Shown here piece after piece: positions 37,056 through 47,202 of a stretch of DNA of 64,000 nucleotides. The position numbers were made by a program, and so were the translations under genes. A model generated the notes under the pieces. It was given only the letters and a program-made list of their open reading frames with translations. It was not told the origin of the DNA and ran no database searches. The first letter of the stretch is position 1; each line of letters opens with the position of its first letter. Location: NCBI RefSeq assembly GCF_009796845.1, contig NZ_CP047025.1, positions 1,798,001-1,862,000 of the forward strand. The letters run 5' to 3'. The stretch comes from Cobetia sp. L2A1. Its GTDB lineage: Bacteria; Pseudomonadota; Gammaproteobacteria; Pseudomonadales; Halomonadaceae.

Positions 37056-38167
37056 GCGTTCTGCTCCCGAGCGCTGACATGACGCGGATCAAAGGCGTCG
37101 CGCAGCCCCTCACCGATGAAGACCAGCAGGGTGAGCATGATGCCGAGGCTGAGAAACGCCGTCATGCCAAGCCACGGGGCCTGCAGATTGTTCTTGCCCT
37201 GGGCGACCAGCTCTCCCAGTGACGGTGAGCCGGGTGGCAGACCGAAGCCGAGAAAATCCAGTGCGGTCAGCGTGGTGATGGCTCCGGTAAACAGGAAGGG
37301 GATGAAGGTGAGCGTTGCGACCATCGCATTGGGCAGTACATGACGCCACATGATCAGTCGCGACGGCAGGCCCATGGCCCGCGCCGCCCGCACGTATTCC
37401 AGATTGCGGGCACGCAGGAATTCGGCGCGCACGATATCGACGATGCCCAGCCACGAGAACAGCAGCATGATGCCGGTCAGCCACCAGAGATTCGGCTCGA
37501 CGATACTGGCCAGGATGATCAGCAGGAACAATACAGGCAAGCCAGACCATATCTCGATAAGACGTTGGCCGACGAGATCGACCTTACCGCCGAAGTAGCC
37601 CTGCACGCCACCGATCAGCACGCCCAGCACCATGGATCCTATCGTCAGTACCAGCGCGAAGATGACCGACAGGCGAAAGCCGTAGATCACGCGCGCCAGT
37701 ACATCGCGGCCCTGATCATCGGTGCCCAGCCAATGGCGGCCATTGGGGGCCGAAGGAGCGGGAGAGCCGAGGTTGAGATCCAAGGTGTCGTAGGAGTAGG
37801 GGATCAAGGTATTGAGCATGAAACCCTGCGCACTGATGGCCTCGATCACATAGGGATCGCGGTAGTCGGTGGCCGTTGGAAGAAAGCCGCCGAAGGTCGT
37901 CTCGGGATATTCGTGCAGCATGGGCAGGTAGCTCTCGCCCTGATATTCCACCCATAGTGGCTTGTCATTGGCGATCAGCTCTGCGCCGAGTGAAAGCACG
38001 AACATCACGCCAAAGATGAGCAGCGACCACCAGGCACGGCGGTTATCGCGAAATGCCGCGATCCGTCGCCGCGTGATGGGGGATAAACGGCCCGTCGAGG
38101 CTGGTGCGGCGTGACTGCCGCCATCCTCAAGCTGGCAAGTGGTGTCGGATAGTGTCTCGTGGCGCAT
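37052..38167 (-). CDS. yejE: YejE: inner-membrane permease of the peptide importer
   Basis: A 371-residue oligopeptide-type permease. It has an N-terminal helix (RAWWSLLIFGVMFVLSLGAELIAN), a periplasmic stretch rich in Tyr and Pro, then five helices with the coupling motif FLRARNLEYVRAARAMGLPSRLI. The ATG at 38167 was chosen over 38215 because GGAGG stands upstream and it falls one base after the yejB stop. The C-terminal end overlaps yejF by 4 bases. It pairs with YejB to form the channel. Confidence 0.93.
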   Translation of the reverse strand: MRHETLSDTTCQLEDGGSHAAPASTGRLSPITRRRIAAFRDNRRAWWSLLIFGVMFVLSLGAELIANDKPLWVEYQGESYLPMLHEYPETTFGGFLPTATDYRDPYVIEAISAQGFMLNTLIPYSYDTLDLNLGSPAPSAPNGRHWLGTDDQGRDVLARVIYGFRLSVIFALVLTIGSMVLGVLIGGVQGYFGGKVDLVGQRLIEIWSGLPVLFLLIILASIVEPNLWWLTGIMLLFSWLGIVDIVRAEFLRARNLEYVRAARAMGLPSRLIMWRHVLPNAMVATLTFIPFLFTGAITTLTALDFLGFGLPPGSPSLGELVAQGKNNLQAPWLGMTAFLSLGIMLTLLVFIGEGLRDAFDPRHVSAREQNA

Positions 38168-38168
38168 C

Positions 38169-39263
38169 TCAGGCCTCCCGTGTCGCGAAGTCGATGCGCG
38201 GGTCAATCCACACATACATCAGGTCGGAGATCAGCTTCAGCACCAGACCGATCAAGGTATACAGATACAGCGTGCCGAAGATCAGCGGATAGTCGCGTTG
38301 CAGCACGGCCTCGAACCCGAGCAGGCCAAGACCATCAAGAGAGAAGATGACCTCGATCAATAGCGAGCCGGTGAAGAAGATACCCACCAGTGCCGCCGGA
38401 AGCCCTGCAATGATGATCAGCATGGCATTGCGGAACACATGGCCGTAGAGGATGCGATTTTCGCTGGCCCCTTTGGCGCGCGCCGTCAGCACGTATTGCT
38501 TGTGAATTTCGTCAAGGAAGCTGTTCTTGGTCAGCATCGTCAGGGTCGCGAAGCTGCCAATGGCAGAGGCGGCGACGGGCAAGGCGATGTGATGGAAGTA
38601 ATCCAGAATCTTGCCGCCGGTGGACAATTCATCAAAGTCCGGCGAGGTCAGGCCTCTGAGCGGGAACCAGTCCAGATAGCTGCCACCGGCAAACACCACG
38701 ATCAGCAGGATCGCGAACAGGAACCCCGGGATGGCATAGCCGACGATGACTACGCCTGAGGTCCAGATATCAAAGCGCGAACCATGCACCAGCGCCTTGC
38801 GGATGCCCAACGGAATCGAGATCAGATAGACCAGCAGCGTCGTCCATAGTCCCAACGAGATGGAGACTGGTAGGCGATCAAGCATCAGGTCGATGACTGG
38901 CTTGTCGCGGAAGAAGCTGTCGCCGAAATCGAATTGGGCGTAATCGACCACCATGTCACCGAAGCGTTCCCAGGCGGGCTTGTCGAAGCCGAACTGCTGC
39001 TCCAGTTCTGCGATGAGGGCGGGGTCGACGCCCGAGGCGCCTCGATAGGTGGATGCTCCTCCGCCACCGCTGGTGACACCATCGCCGCCGCCACTATTGA
39101 GGCGGGTACTTGCTCCCGCACTCAGACCATCCAGACGTGACATCAGCTGCTCGATGGGGCCACCGGGAGCGGCCTGCACAATCAGGAAATTCAATAGCAG
39201 GATGCCGAGCAAGGTCGGCACCATCAACAGGACTCGGCGCAGAATATAGGCACCCAAGAGCAA
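38169..39263 (-). CDS. yejB: YejB: inner-membrane permease of the peptide importer
   Basis: A 364-residue permease with the DppB/YejB pattern: N-terminal helix [34 protein letters not shown], six helices in all, and the coupling loop [26 protein letters not shown] low-complexity Gly/Ser-rich stretch (residues about 50-72) follows the first helix; such loops vary. The start has the usual family N-terminus. It follows yejA by about 155 bases and is followed by yejE after one base. Confidence 0.94.
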   Translation of the reverse strand: MLLGAYILRRVLLMVPTLLGILLLNFLIVQAAPGGPIEQLMSRLDGLSAGASTRLNSGGGDGVTSGGGGASTYRGASGVDPALIAELEQQFGFDKPAWERFGDMVVDYAQFDFGDSFFRDKPVIDLMLDRLPVSISLGLWTTLLVYLISIPLGIRKALVHGSRFDIWTSGVVIVGYAIPGFLFAILLIVVFAGGSYLDWFPLRGLTSPDFDELSTGGKILDYFHHIALPVAASAIGSFATLTMLTKNSFLDEIHKQYVLTARAKGASENRILYGHVFRNAMLIIIAGLPAALVGIFFTGSLLIEVIFSLDGLGLLGFEAVLQRDYPLIFGTLYLYTLIGLVLKLISDLMYVWIDPRIDFATREA

Positions 39264-39419
39264 TCTCCCTGCGTGCCATCCTTGACCGACATCTCATATG
39301 CAGGTCGGGTGGCATCGTGTTTATTGGTTTGACTGATGCGGAGGAGCCACCGTGTGGCTCCGTGCACCGTGGCTACGTGAAGACACGGGGCCTGATTCAC
39401 CCACTGATGTGACGTGCGA

Positions 39420-41345
39420 TCATTCGCCGGGTTCGAGAGCGGCATCCTTGGTAGGTTCCACCCACCAGCTGTCCAGACTCAGCAAGTACTCCGGGAAGGG
39501 CTGCGGGTAGCCGAACTTGTCCCACAGGGCAATGCGCGTGGCGGCGAGATGCCACTGGGGCACGACATGAAAACCCCAGCGCAACACGCGATCAAGCGCG
39601 CGGGTGGCTGCGAGCAGATCTTCGCGGGTCTGGGCTTGAATCAGCTTGTCAGTCAATGCGTCGACCACCGGACTCTTGAGGCCGATCAGGTTACGAGAGC
39701 CCGCAACGTCGGCATAGTCGCTGGTCCAGTATTCGCGCTGCTCGCTGCCAGGACTGTTGGACTGCGGATAGCTGCCCACCACCACATCGAAGTCGAAGCT
39801 GCGGCGACGGTTGATGTACTGATTGACATCGACGGTGCGGATGCGTGCCTTGATACCGATACGCGCCAGGTTTCTCAACCAGGGCTGGATGACGCGTTCG
39901 AACTGAGTGTCGTAATTGAGCACCTCGATTGTCAGTGGCTTGCCGGTACTGCGGCTTACCAGCTGCCCCTTGACCACCTGATAGCCCGCGTCACGCAGGA
40001 GGCCCAGTGCCTTGCGCAGGCGTGGACGCAGCTCGGTAGGCTCATCGATCGGTAGCGATTGCTCGAAGACCGACGCGGGAAGCTCGTTCTTGAAGGGCGC
40101 CAGCAGCTCAAGTTCCTTGCCAGTCGGCACGCCATCAGCCGCCATGTCTGAATTCTCGAAGTAGCTGTGCGTCTGCTCATAGGCACCGTAAAACAGGTTG
40201 CGGTTGATCCAGTCGAAATCGAACACCAGGGCCAGCGCCTCACGTACGCGCGGATCCTGAAAGCGAGTGCGCCGCTCATTGAGCACGAAGCCCTGCATGC
40301 CGGCAGGATTGCTGTCGGGCACCTCAAGCTTCGTCAGGCGACCTTCATGCAGGGCGGGTGTGTCATAGGCGGTTGCCCAGCTCTTGGCGCTGCTTTCGAC
40401 ATGCAGATCGATGCTGCCGGCCTTGAAGGCTTCCAGTGATACGGTCTGGTCGCGATAGTAGTCGTAGACCAATGTCTGGATATTGTTGCGGCCCTTGTTG
40501 ACTGGCAGGTCCTTGCCCCAGTAATCCGCCACACGCTCGTAACGCACCTGGCGTCCGGCATCCAGCGAGGCCATGCGATAAGGGCCAGAGCCCAACGGAG
40601 TGTCCAGCGTGGCACGCGTGAAGTCGCGATTCTTCCAGTAATGCTCGGGGAGCACCGGCAGCTGGCCGATGATCAGTGGTAATTCACGTGCGGCGTTGGG
40701 CGCCATGTCGAACCTGACGGTATCGTCATCGATCACGCTGACGCCGGTCACGTCGTGGTAATAGCTCTTGAAGAAGGGCAGGCCTTCATCCTTGAGCAGT
40801 CGATAGGTGAAGACAACGTCTTCGGCCGTGATCGGGACACCGTCATGGAAGCGGGCGCGTGTATCGATATCGAATTCGATGGCACTGCGGTCTTTTGCCA
40901 GCCGTATTCCGCTCGCCAACAACCCGTATTCCGTGAAGGGTTCGTCGGCGGATTGCATCATCAGGGTGTCGTAGATCAACCCGCCGAAGTAGTTGACACC
41001 GGCCACCGAATTTCCCTTGAGAATGAAGGGATTGGTCGAATCAAAACTGCCGATGGCGGCGCGCGTCATGCGGCCACCGACGGGTGCATCCACATTGACA
41101 TAGGGAAAGTGATCAAAGCCTGACGGGTGAACGGGTTCGCCATAAATGGCCAGTCCGTGCACGGTAGGCACATTCAGTGGGGCTTGTTGCGGCGCCTGTG
41201 CAGACGTCGGTGACAGGGCGGCTGTGGGCTGTGAGGTCTGTGCCTGCGCACTGCCTGTCAGCGTACCCCCCAGCATCAGCAAGCCGATGCACAGGGCTCG
41301 CAGCGCACTCGAGGTGCGGCGCGTGACAGGAGAAAAAGGAGGCAT
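39420..41345 (-). CDS. yejA: YejA: periplasmic solute-binding protein of the peptide importer
   Basis: A 641-residue family 5 extracellular solute-binding protein. The ATG at 41345 was chosen over 41465: AAGGA lies 9 bases upstream and a signal peptide then begins (RRTSSALRALCIGLLMLGGTLTGSAQAQ). Mature features are GLAIYGEPVHPSGFDHFPYVN near the start, GSFDSTNPFILKG, and ARFHDGVPITAEDVVFTY, characteristic of YejA-type oligopeptide binders. First gene of yejABEF. Confidence 0.94.
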   Translation of the reverse strand: MPPFSPVTRRTSSALRALCIGLLMLGGTLTGSAQAQTSQPTAALSPTSAQAPQQAPLNVPTVHGLAIYGEPVHPSGFDHFPYVNVDAPVGGRMTRAAIGSFDSTNPFILKGNSVAGVNYFGGLIYDTLMMQSADEPFTEYGLLASGIRLAKDRSAIEFDIDTRARFHDGVPITAEDVVFTYRLLKDEGLPFFKSYYHDVTGVSVIDDDTVRFDMAPNAARELPLIIGQLPVLPEHYWKNRDFTRATLDTPLGSGPYRMASLDAGRQVRYERVADYWGKDLPVNKGRNNIQTLVYDYYRDQTVSLEAFKAGSIDLHVESSAKSWATAYDTPALHEGRLTKLEVPDSNPAGMQGFVLNERRTRFQDPRVREALALVFDFDWINRNLFYGAYEQTHSYFENSDMAADGVPTGKELELLAPFKNELPASVFEQSLPIDEPTELRPRLRKALGLLRDAGYQVVKGQLVSRSTGKPLTIEVLNYDTQFERVIQPWLRNLARIGIKARIRTVDVNQYINRRRSFDFDVVVGSYPQSNSPGSEQREYWTSDYADVAGSRNLIGLKSPVVDALTDKLIQAQTREDLLAATRALDRVLRWGFHVVPQWHLAATRIALWDKFGYPQPFPEYLLSLDSWWVEPTKDAALEPGE

Positions 41346-41570
41346 CGGCAACTTTCCTTGACTGAATGAACGTGGCCCGTGGGCTATTGATGGCATGGAT
41401 AAAAGGCGTGACCACAGCATGTGCATGTCGTCTGAAGAGGACTCTGTAAGAATCGACCTCGCCAAGAGTATCGAAGTTCCTCGCCAGCGGCCATGCTCGG
41501 GCCGGCGGGCGAATACACGAGGTTGCCATATTCACATTGGGTGACGAGTTTCCAGCAGAGAGTGAGACTA

Positions 41571-41605
41571 AAACGCCCCCGGCATCGGTGATGACGGAGG
41601 CGTTT
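41571..41605 (-). terminator. Terminator of mltD
   Basis: AAACGCC (41571-41577) and GGCGTTT (41599-41605) form the base of an imperfect hairpin. On the minus strand it is followed by TAGTCTCACTC. It lies about 50 bases past the mltD stop and ahead of yejA. Confidence 0.7.
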
Positions 41606-41654
41606 GATCCATTCTGTTGCTCGGTATGTTCCAACCACTAACGAGTGCGGCCGA

Positions 41655-43052
41655 TCAGTTCGCGCTGTAGAGCGTCAGCATTTGACCCGGACGTAGATAG
41701 TCAGCCGAGGACAGCTTGTTCCAATGGGCAATCTGACGAGTGGTGACATTGTGGCGAGCGGCAATGCGTGACAGGGAATCACCGCGCTTTACGCGCACCT
41801 TTTGCTGACCATTGGCGCTGGCTAACTGAGTCGCGGTAGTGCCGAGTCTATCCGGTACCATCAGCGCCTGACCGACACGAATCGTATTGCTGGAGATATG
41901 ATTCTTGGCTTTAAGCTCCGACAGTGACAGGCCGCTGCGCCGCGCGATGACTGACAGCGTGTCGCCGCGCTGTACGCGATAGTCGTTCCAGCTCTGTCGT
42001 GCTTCCTCGGGTAACGAGGCAAGCTGGCTCAGGAAGGTGTCGCGTGCCGTGGCAGGAATGACCAGTGAGCTATCCCCTGGACTAGTCGCCCAGCGCTTAT
42101 AGGCGGGATTGAGTGCACGTAGTTGTGACTCGCTGATACCCGCCAGTTTGGCAGCGGTGGAAAGATCCAGCTGCCCACCGGTATCCACGGCGGCGATTTC
42201 GGCCTTGTCTGGAATCTCTGGCAGCGTGATGCCGTACTCATCCGGTGCACGGATGATGGCGGCGAGTGCCAGCAACTTGGGCACATATTCCATTGTTTCA
42301 TTGGGTAGGCTGATGCCCCAGTAATCATCATCGCCATCGGCCCGCTCGCGAGCACGATTCACGGTGCCGGCTCCCGCGTTATAGGCAGCCAGCGCCAGTT
42401 CCCAGTCACCGCCATACCAGCGTTTACCCTGAGATTGGAGATAATCCAGTGCAGCGTCAGTGGCGAGGAGTACATCCTTGCGACCATCGTACCAGCGATT
42501 GCGCGTCAGCCCCATCTCGTCACCTGTGGCCGGCATGAATTGCCACATGCCTGTCGCGCCGCCAGGATGAGCAGCGTCAGGGTCGTAGGCGCTCTCGATG
42601 AAGGGCAGCAAGGCCAGCTCCGCTGGCAAGCCGCGCGCTTCTGTCCGGCGTGTGACATAACGAATCCAGGGACGTGCCTGCTCAGCGATGCGTTCGACGT
42701 GCTTAGGGTGTTCCGTGTACCAGTCGATCCACTTGCGTACGCGCGGGCGTCCGGTGTCCTGCTGTAGTTGGTAGCCTGCGCGAAGCCGCCCCCAGACATC
42801 GTCATAGCTTGCGGGAATGGCGTCCAGTGCTTCCATGAAGTTCATTGGCGAAGCTTGCTGAACACTAGACGCCGTAATGTCATTGATTGCCGTCGAATTG
42901 GCGCTGGCAGGCAGCGCAATCATAGGCAAGCACATGCTAGCACCGATGGAGGCGAGACGGATGAGTTGGCGCAATCGGTACTGGCCGAGAGATGCATGAG
43001 ACGGCGTGTCGGCGGTCTTCTGGCCGTCGGTACGGAGGTCTTTCTGCTGCAT
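41655..43052 (-). CDS. mltD: MltD-like murein transglycosylase with LysM repeats
   Basis: A 465-residue lytic transglycosylase that cleaves peptidoglycan glycan strands. An N-terminal hydrophobic segment (residues about 33-51, ending LPASA) acts as a signal, without the lipobox Cys of E. coli MltD. The SLT domain (about residues 120-260) has the catalytic Glu in LLPFIESAYDP, then GGATGMWQFMPATG and ALAAYNAGAGTVNRA. Two LysM modules at the C-terminus (about 365-410 and 420-463; YRVQRGDTLSVIARRSG and VKRGDSLSRIAARHN) bind peptidoglycan. It is 226 bases from gloB on the same strand, an order found in many gammaproteobacteria. Confidence 0.95.
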   Translation of the reverse strand: MQQKDLRTDGQKTADTPSHASLGQYRLRQLIRLASIGASMCLPMIALPASANSTAINDITASSVQQASPMNFMEALDAIPASYDDVWGRLRAGYQLQQDTGRPRVRKWIDWYTEHPKHVERIAEQARPWIRYVTRRTEARGLPAELALLPFIESAYDPDAAHPGGATGMWQFMPATGDEMGLTRNRWYDGRKDVLLATDAALDYLQSQGKRWYGGDWELALAAYNAGAGTVNRARERADGDDDYWGISLPNETMEYVPKLLALAAIIRAPDEYGITLPEIPDKAEIAAVDTGGQLDLSTAAKLAGISESQLRALNPAYKRWATSPGDSSLVIPATARDTFLSQLASLPEEARQSWNDYRVQRGDTLSVIARRSGLSLSELKAKNHISSNTIRVGQALMVPDRLGTTATQLASANGQQKVRVKRGDSLSRIAARHNVTTRQIAHWNKLSSADYLRPGQMLTLYSAN

Positions 43053-43278
43053 TGAATGATTACTCTATGGCGAGCCGGTATCGGATGGGCACAATACGGG
43101 CTCAGCTAGCCGGACATTCCGGCACAATCAGTGACTGCGGGGGCTGATCGAGATCAAAAGGGCCCTCGACCCGCTGTCACGCGTAACGTCTGTTCCGGTC
43201 GCTGCAAATAGCCACATGGCAATTGTTCTTGTGCCAAGTGGCGGCAGTCACGTGGATACAGACGCGCGGGCAGCGGAG

Positions 43279-44067
43279 CTAGAAGCTGTCCTTCCATTGG
43301 CGCAGTGCCGTAAAGGCTGCCAAGGCGGGGTCTTCTTGGTCCGAGGAGGCCGAAAGGCGTCCTTCCTGTATCAGGTGCCGTTGAAGTGTTGGATTGGCAC
43401 TGTGCAGGAACGGATTGATATGTCGCTCTCGGTTGATGTTTGAGGGCAGTGTGGGGCGTCCAAGCGCACGGATACGCTCGCAGTCTGCGATGACATCATC
43501 CAGCAGGCTATTGTCGGGTTCTGCTGCTTGAGCAAAGGCCAGATTGGCCAAGGTGTATTCATGTGCCGGGAAGACAAGGGTATCTTCCGGTAAAGCAGCC
43601 AGTCGGCTGAGCGAGTCATGCATCTGTTGCGCCGTACCCTCAAACAGGCGGCCACAGCCACCACTGAAAAGGGTGTCGCCACAGAACAGCAGTCCTGGCA
43701 TGCCCGAGGTCACAAATGCGATGTGATCCAGCGTGTGCCCGGGCACTTCCATGACCTCGAATAGACGGCCTTGCACACGGCAGGTATCACCCTGCGCAAC
43801 GTGTTCATCAATGCCTTGAATGGCCGGATTGTGCGGGCCGATGACACGTGGCTGATAACGTTTTATCAGTTCTGGCAGTCCACCCGTGTGGTCTTTGTGG
43901 TGATGGGTGATCAAGATGGTGTCCAGGGTCAAGCCTCGTGATTCCAGAATGTCAATCACTGGAGTGGCATCACCCGGATCAACCACTGCAACGGCATTGC
44001 TGCCATCGCTTTGAATCAGCCAGATATAGTTGTCCTGAAAAGCCGCTATGGGCGTTACGCTCATCAT
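43279..44067 (-). CDS. gloB: Hydroxyacylglutathione hydrolase (glyoxalase II)
   Basis: A 262-residue metallo-beta-lactamase-fold hydrolase that releases D-lactate and glutathione from S-lactoylglutathione. The zinc motif THHHKDHTGG (about residue 55) and the later GHTLDHIAF, LFCGDTLFSGGCGRLFEG and FPAHEYTLANLAFA stretches are as in GloB. The C-terminal helical domain ends in ALRQWKDSF, also typical. It stands upstream of mltD on the minus strand and divergent from the methyltransferase gene, a common gammaproteobacterial arrangement. Confidence 0.96.
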   Translation of the reverse strand: MMSVTPIAAFQDNYIWLIQSDGSNAVAVVDPGDATPVIDILESRGLTLDTILITHHHKDHTGGLPELIKRYQPRVIGPHNPAIQGIDEHVAQGDTCRVQGRLFEVMEVPGHTLDHIAFVTSGMPGLLFCGDTLFSGGCGRLFEGTAQQMHDSLSRLAALPEDTLVFPAHEYTLANLAFAQAAEPDNSLLDDVIADCERIRALGRPTLPSNINRERHINPFLHSANPTLQRHLIQEGRLSASSDQEDPALAAFTALRQWKDSF

Positions 44068-44700
44068 ATTGGTCAGGTGCTCTAGGTCATCTTGTGCGTA
44101 TTTGTCAGTGTATTGTGGGGTCTTGCATGCCGGTGACAGATCGAGAGCTTCAACTTGTCTGTTGGCAACACGCCATCAGACTGAAGCGATAAAAGGCATG
44201 TGGTCATCGGTGAACACCAGAGGTTCACCGTGACGACCTGGATACTGACGAATATGCTTGAATTATTAGCTGCTGATTCTGCTTTCCATCATCTGTTAGC
44301 CTTAATGATAGGGCGATGTACTGATGATGGTAGCGCCTCAGCAACGCGGAATATGTTCTGTCATGGTGGTATCGGGACTGACTATCCTGTCGTCTTGCTC
44401 TTGCTTGCCTGAGTCAATGCGTCTGTCTGTACCATTGAACCGGGCAGTATCATGACCTTTGAGCGACAGTATCGTTCATTGCAGACAAGGACGTGTTTCG
44501 GCCGACAGAGTTGCTACAAAAGAGCCGAGCGAGTGTGCCGAATGAATGTCGTTGAACGTATTTGCACCATTTGACGGCATCAAGCCTGCCGAGCAAGCAT
44601 GTAAGTGTCAAACCCCTTATGGTGTGAGAATGTAGACAAGTGTCAAAATTTACCTGTGTCAGAGGGAGTTCCTCTCTCTGAAACGTCGGGAGATGGATGG
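44068..44700. other. Intergenic region between gloB and the methyltransferase gene
   Basis: About 630 bases with no convincing gene, RNA or repeat. It must contain the two divergent promoters. A GTG-started extension of the methyltransferase frame to 44605 is possible but has no ribosome-binding site. Confidence 0.5.
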
Positions 44701-45546
44701 ATGTGGAAAGGTCCCTTCTCTGTGGTCAGTACTGGTGAGCAGCTCTCGGCGGAAGAGCGGCAGCGTCAACATGCTCGCTTGCTAGGTGCGCATGTAAGAG
44801 CCATGCGTGCCTTCCTTGACGGGCCTGAGGGGCAGGACGTGCTGACAGCTGAGCGCGAGATGCTGACGCCATTGTTTGAGCGCTGCTTCGGCTTCCATAG
44901 TCTGTGTCTTGGCCCGGGAGGCAATGATCTATTGTCACAGTCCACGATTCGCCATGCGATTCGGTGGGCACCCAGTCCGGAGCTTGCCGAATCGCCGTCG
45001 ACATTGATCTGCCCACTGACACAACTTGCGCTACCGGATGAGAGCATGGATCTGGTCATGATCCACCATCTGCTGGAAGTGGCACCTGAACCTCACCGCT
45101 TGCTGCGTGAAGCCGCACGCGTGCTTCGTACCAGTGGCAGTCTGATTATCGTTGCCTGGCAACCGCTGTCGGGTGAGGGGCTTTTGCGCCTTGATCCTCG
45201 GCGTCGTCATATCGCGCCATGGGAAGGTTGCTGGCGGACCCCTGCTGCCTTGCGTGATTGGTTGGCATTCGTGGATTTTGACATTGAGCGTATCGACTAC
45301 GCCGGTTTCCACCTGCCGGGACTGAGGTTGCGTCATGGTTGGCTGGAAAGCCTGGGGCGTCGTTACAACCTGCCGCTAGGCAGCCTTATGCTGATTCGGG
45401 CACGGCGCAATGTCGGCCACGTGCAGCCAATCAATGCCAAGCGTCCTCGCGTTGCCATTCGGGGTGTCGCCATTAGCCAGGCAACCCGTATGTACTCTCG
45501 TGAAGTGCATGCACTTCATCGTGAGTCGGACAAGGACAAGTGCTGA
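44701..45546 (+). CDS. SAM-dependent methyltransferase (type 11)
   Basis: A 281-residue class I methyltransferase. The usual glycine loop is degenerate (FHSLCLGPGGNDLL). The LPDESMDLVMIHHLLEVAPEPHRLLREAARVLRTSGSLIIVAW stretch is the type 11 pattern (motifs IV-VI). Homologues between gloB and rnhA are common in gammaproteobacteria, but the substrate is not known. The ATG at 44701 was chosen because GGGAG lies 8 bases upstream. The gene is divergent from gloB and about 260 bases before rnhA. Confidence 0.88.
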   Translation: MWKGPFSVVSTGEQLSAEERQRQHARLLGAHVRAMRAFLDGPEGQDVLTAEREMLTPLFERCFGFHSLCLGPGGNDLLSQSTIRHAIRWAPSPELAESPSTLICPLTQLALPDESMDLVMIHHLLEVAPEPHRLLREAARVLRTSGSLIIVAWQPLSGEGLLRLDPRRRHIAPWEGCWRTPAALRDWLAFVDFDIERIDYAGFHLPGLRLRHGWLESLGRRYNLPLGSLMLIRARRNVGHVQPINAKRPRVAIRGVAISQATRMYSREVHALHRESDKDKC

Positions 45547-45581
45547 TACATCATCGAGCTCAGTGTCCAATATCATGGAAG

Positions 45582-45638
45582 TAGCAACGGGTAGAGCTAG
45601 CAACGGGTAGAGCTAGCAACGGGTAGAGCTAGCAACGG
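45582..45638. repeat. 16-bp tandem repeat, about 3.6 copies
   Basis: The unit TAGCAACGGGTAGAGC is repeated exactly three times (45582-45629), followed by a partial copy TAGCAACGG (45630-45638). It lies between the methyltransferase and rnhA. Exact repetition suggests recent slippage and possible copy-number variation. Confidence 0.92.
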
Positions 45639-45806
45639 ATAAAGGGCATGACGCTGTAAAAAAACACAGTGGCTTTTGCCGCCGTCCGGCACGAATGGTT
45701 AGAATGACGCTAATTGCTGTGCGTTGTTGTCTGTGATGAGAGTGTTGAAGTGCTGACAGACAAGCCTTGATCGCACGCGTTTCCTTCATTCTTTGAGAGT
45801 GTTCCC

Positions 45807-46295
45807 GTGAGTCAAAGTCCTTCCACGCCAGATTCAGCCACTGACACTTCATCTGCCAAGGTTGTGATTCATACCGATGGTGCCTGTCGGGGTAATCCAG
45901 GGCCGGGTGGCTGGGGCGCGATCCTCGTCAGTGGCAAACATCGTAAAGAGCTCAATGGTAGCGAGCGCGAAACCACCAATAATCGCATGGAAATGACAGC
46001 CGCAATCGAAGCACTGAAGGCGTTGACCAAGCGCTGTGATGTGGTGCTTTGGACAGATTCCGAATACGTCAAGAACGGCATTACCAAGTGGGTCCACGGC
46101 TGGGTCAAGCGTGGCTGGAAGACGGCCGCCAAGCGGCCGGTCAAGAATGAAGAACTCTGGAAAGCGCTATTGGTTCAAAGCGAGCGTCACGACATCGAGT
46201 GGCGCTGGGTGAAGGGGCATAGCGGTGATGAGGGGAATGAGCGCGCCGATAGTCTGGCCAATGAAGCGATCGACGAGATGCAGCGGCGTGGTTAA
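45807..46295 (+). CDS. rnhA: Ribonuclease HI
   Basis: A 162-residue RNase HI that cuts RNA in RNA-DNA hybrids. All acidic residues of the active site are visible: [16 protein letters not shown] (Asp), [11 protein letters not shown] (Glu), WTDSEYV (Asp) and [10 protein letters not shown] (Asp), with [10 protein letters not shown] before the last. A short N-terminal extension of about 18 residues rich in Ser/Thr precedes the core. The start is a GTG. The next gene is dnaQ on the same strand, the arrangement seen in E. coli relatives (there divergent). Confidence 0.97.
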   Translation: MSQSPSTPDSATDTSSAKVVIHTDGACRGNPGPGGWGAILVSGKHRKELNGSERETTNNRMEMTAAIEALKALTKRCDVVLWTDSEYVKNGITKWVHGWVKRGWKTAAKRPVKNEELWKALLVQSERHDIEWRWVKGHSGDEGNERADSLANEAIDEMQRRG

Positions 46296-46428
46296 GGCGT
46301 TTCGTCAGACGTTTCATTCCAGAAGCGCAGCACCGGATATGTCATGTTCTGATCCGGTTTTTGTATCATGAGGCTCACGCCTGACGGCAGCGACGTGAGT
46401 CGCGCCACTGTCCACCAAGAGGTCTGAG

Positions 46429-47202
46429 ATGCGTCAGATTATTCTCGATACCGAAACGACAGGTATCGATCCGAAGGAAGGCCATCGCCTGATCGAAATC
46501 GGTGCGGTGGAGATGGTCAATCGCCGCCTGACCGGCCGCACCTATCACCAATATGTCAATCCCGAGCGTCTGATCGATGAAGAGGCGATTGGTGTGCACG
46601 GCATCACGGATGAGCGTGTTGCCAACGAGCCGGTATTTGCCGAAGTGGCTGACGCCTTCTGGGAGTTCATCAAAGGCGCTCAGCTGGTCATCCATAATGC
46701 GCCATTCGACGTGGGCTTCATTGATAACGAATTCAGGCTGATCAATTCGAGGCGCAACAATCCACTCGGACCGGTGGCCGATCACTGCGCCATTCTCGAT
46801 ACGCTCAAGCTCGCCCGTACCAAGCACCCCGGTCAGCGTAATAACCTGGATGCGCTGTGCAAGCGCTACGACATCGACAACGGTCATCGTGTCTTACACG
46901 GGGCCTTGCTGGATGCCGAGATCTTAGGTGATGTCTACCTGGCGATGACGGGTGGTCAGACTGCACTGGGGTTGGATGTGCTCGATGAAGGTGATGGCGA
47001 GGAAGGTGGGGTCGTGGGGGTACGTCGCCTGCGAGCCAACCGTCCTCGTCTGGTGACACCAGGGCTTTCTGCACTGGAGCTTGAGCGTCACAATGCCTGG
47101 TGTGAAGAGATACGTGCCAAGGCAGACTGCGCGTTTGATCATGTCACCATCGCAGCGTTGGGCAGCCTTGATTCTCAGGGCAATCCGGCAGGGGATGCCT
47201 GA
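46429..47202 (+). CDS. dnaQ: DNA polymerase III epsilon subunit, 3'-5' proofreading exonuclease
   Basis: A 257-residue DnaQ. ExoI is LDTETTGIDP, with GHRLIEIGAVEMVNRRLTGR following. ExoII is VIHNAPFDVGFIDNEF. ExoIII is HGALLDAEILGDVYLAMTGGQ with the catalytic His and Asp. The C-terminal tail (about 60 residues) is where DnaQ contacts the polymerase subunit. It follows rnhA by about 130 bases, and its TGA overlaps the nudC ATG by one base. Confidence 0.97.
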   Translation: MRQIILDTETTGIDPKEGHRLIEIGAVEMVNRRLTGRTYHQYVNPERLIDEEAIGVHGITDERVANEPVFAEVADAFWEFIKGAQLVIHNAPFDVGFIDNEFRLINSRRNNPLGPVADHCAILDTLKLARTKHPGQRNNLDALCKRYDIDNGHRVLHGALLDAEILGDVYLAMTGGQTALGLDVLDEGDGEEGGVVGVRRLRANRPRLVTPGLSALELERHNAWCEEIRAKADCAFDHVTIAALGSLDSQGNPAGDA

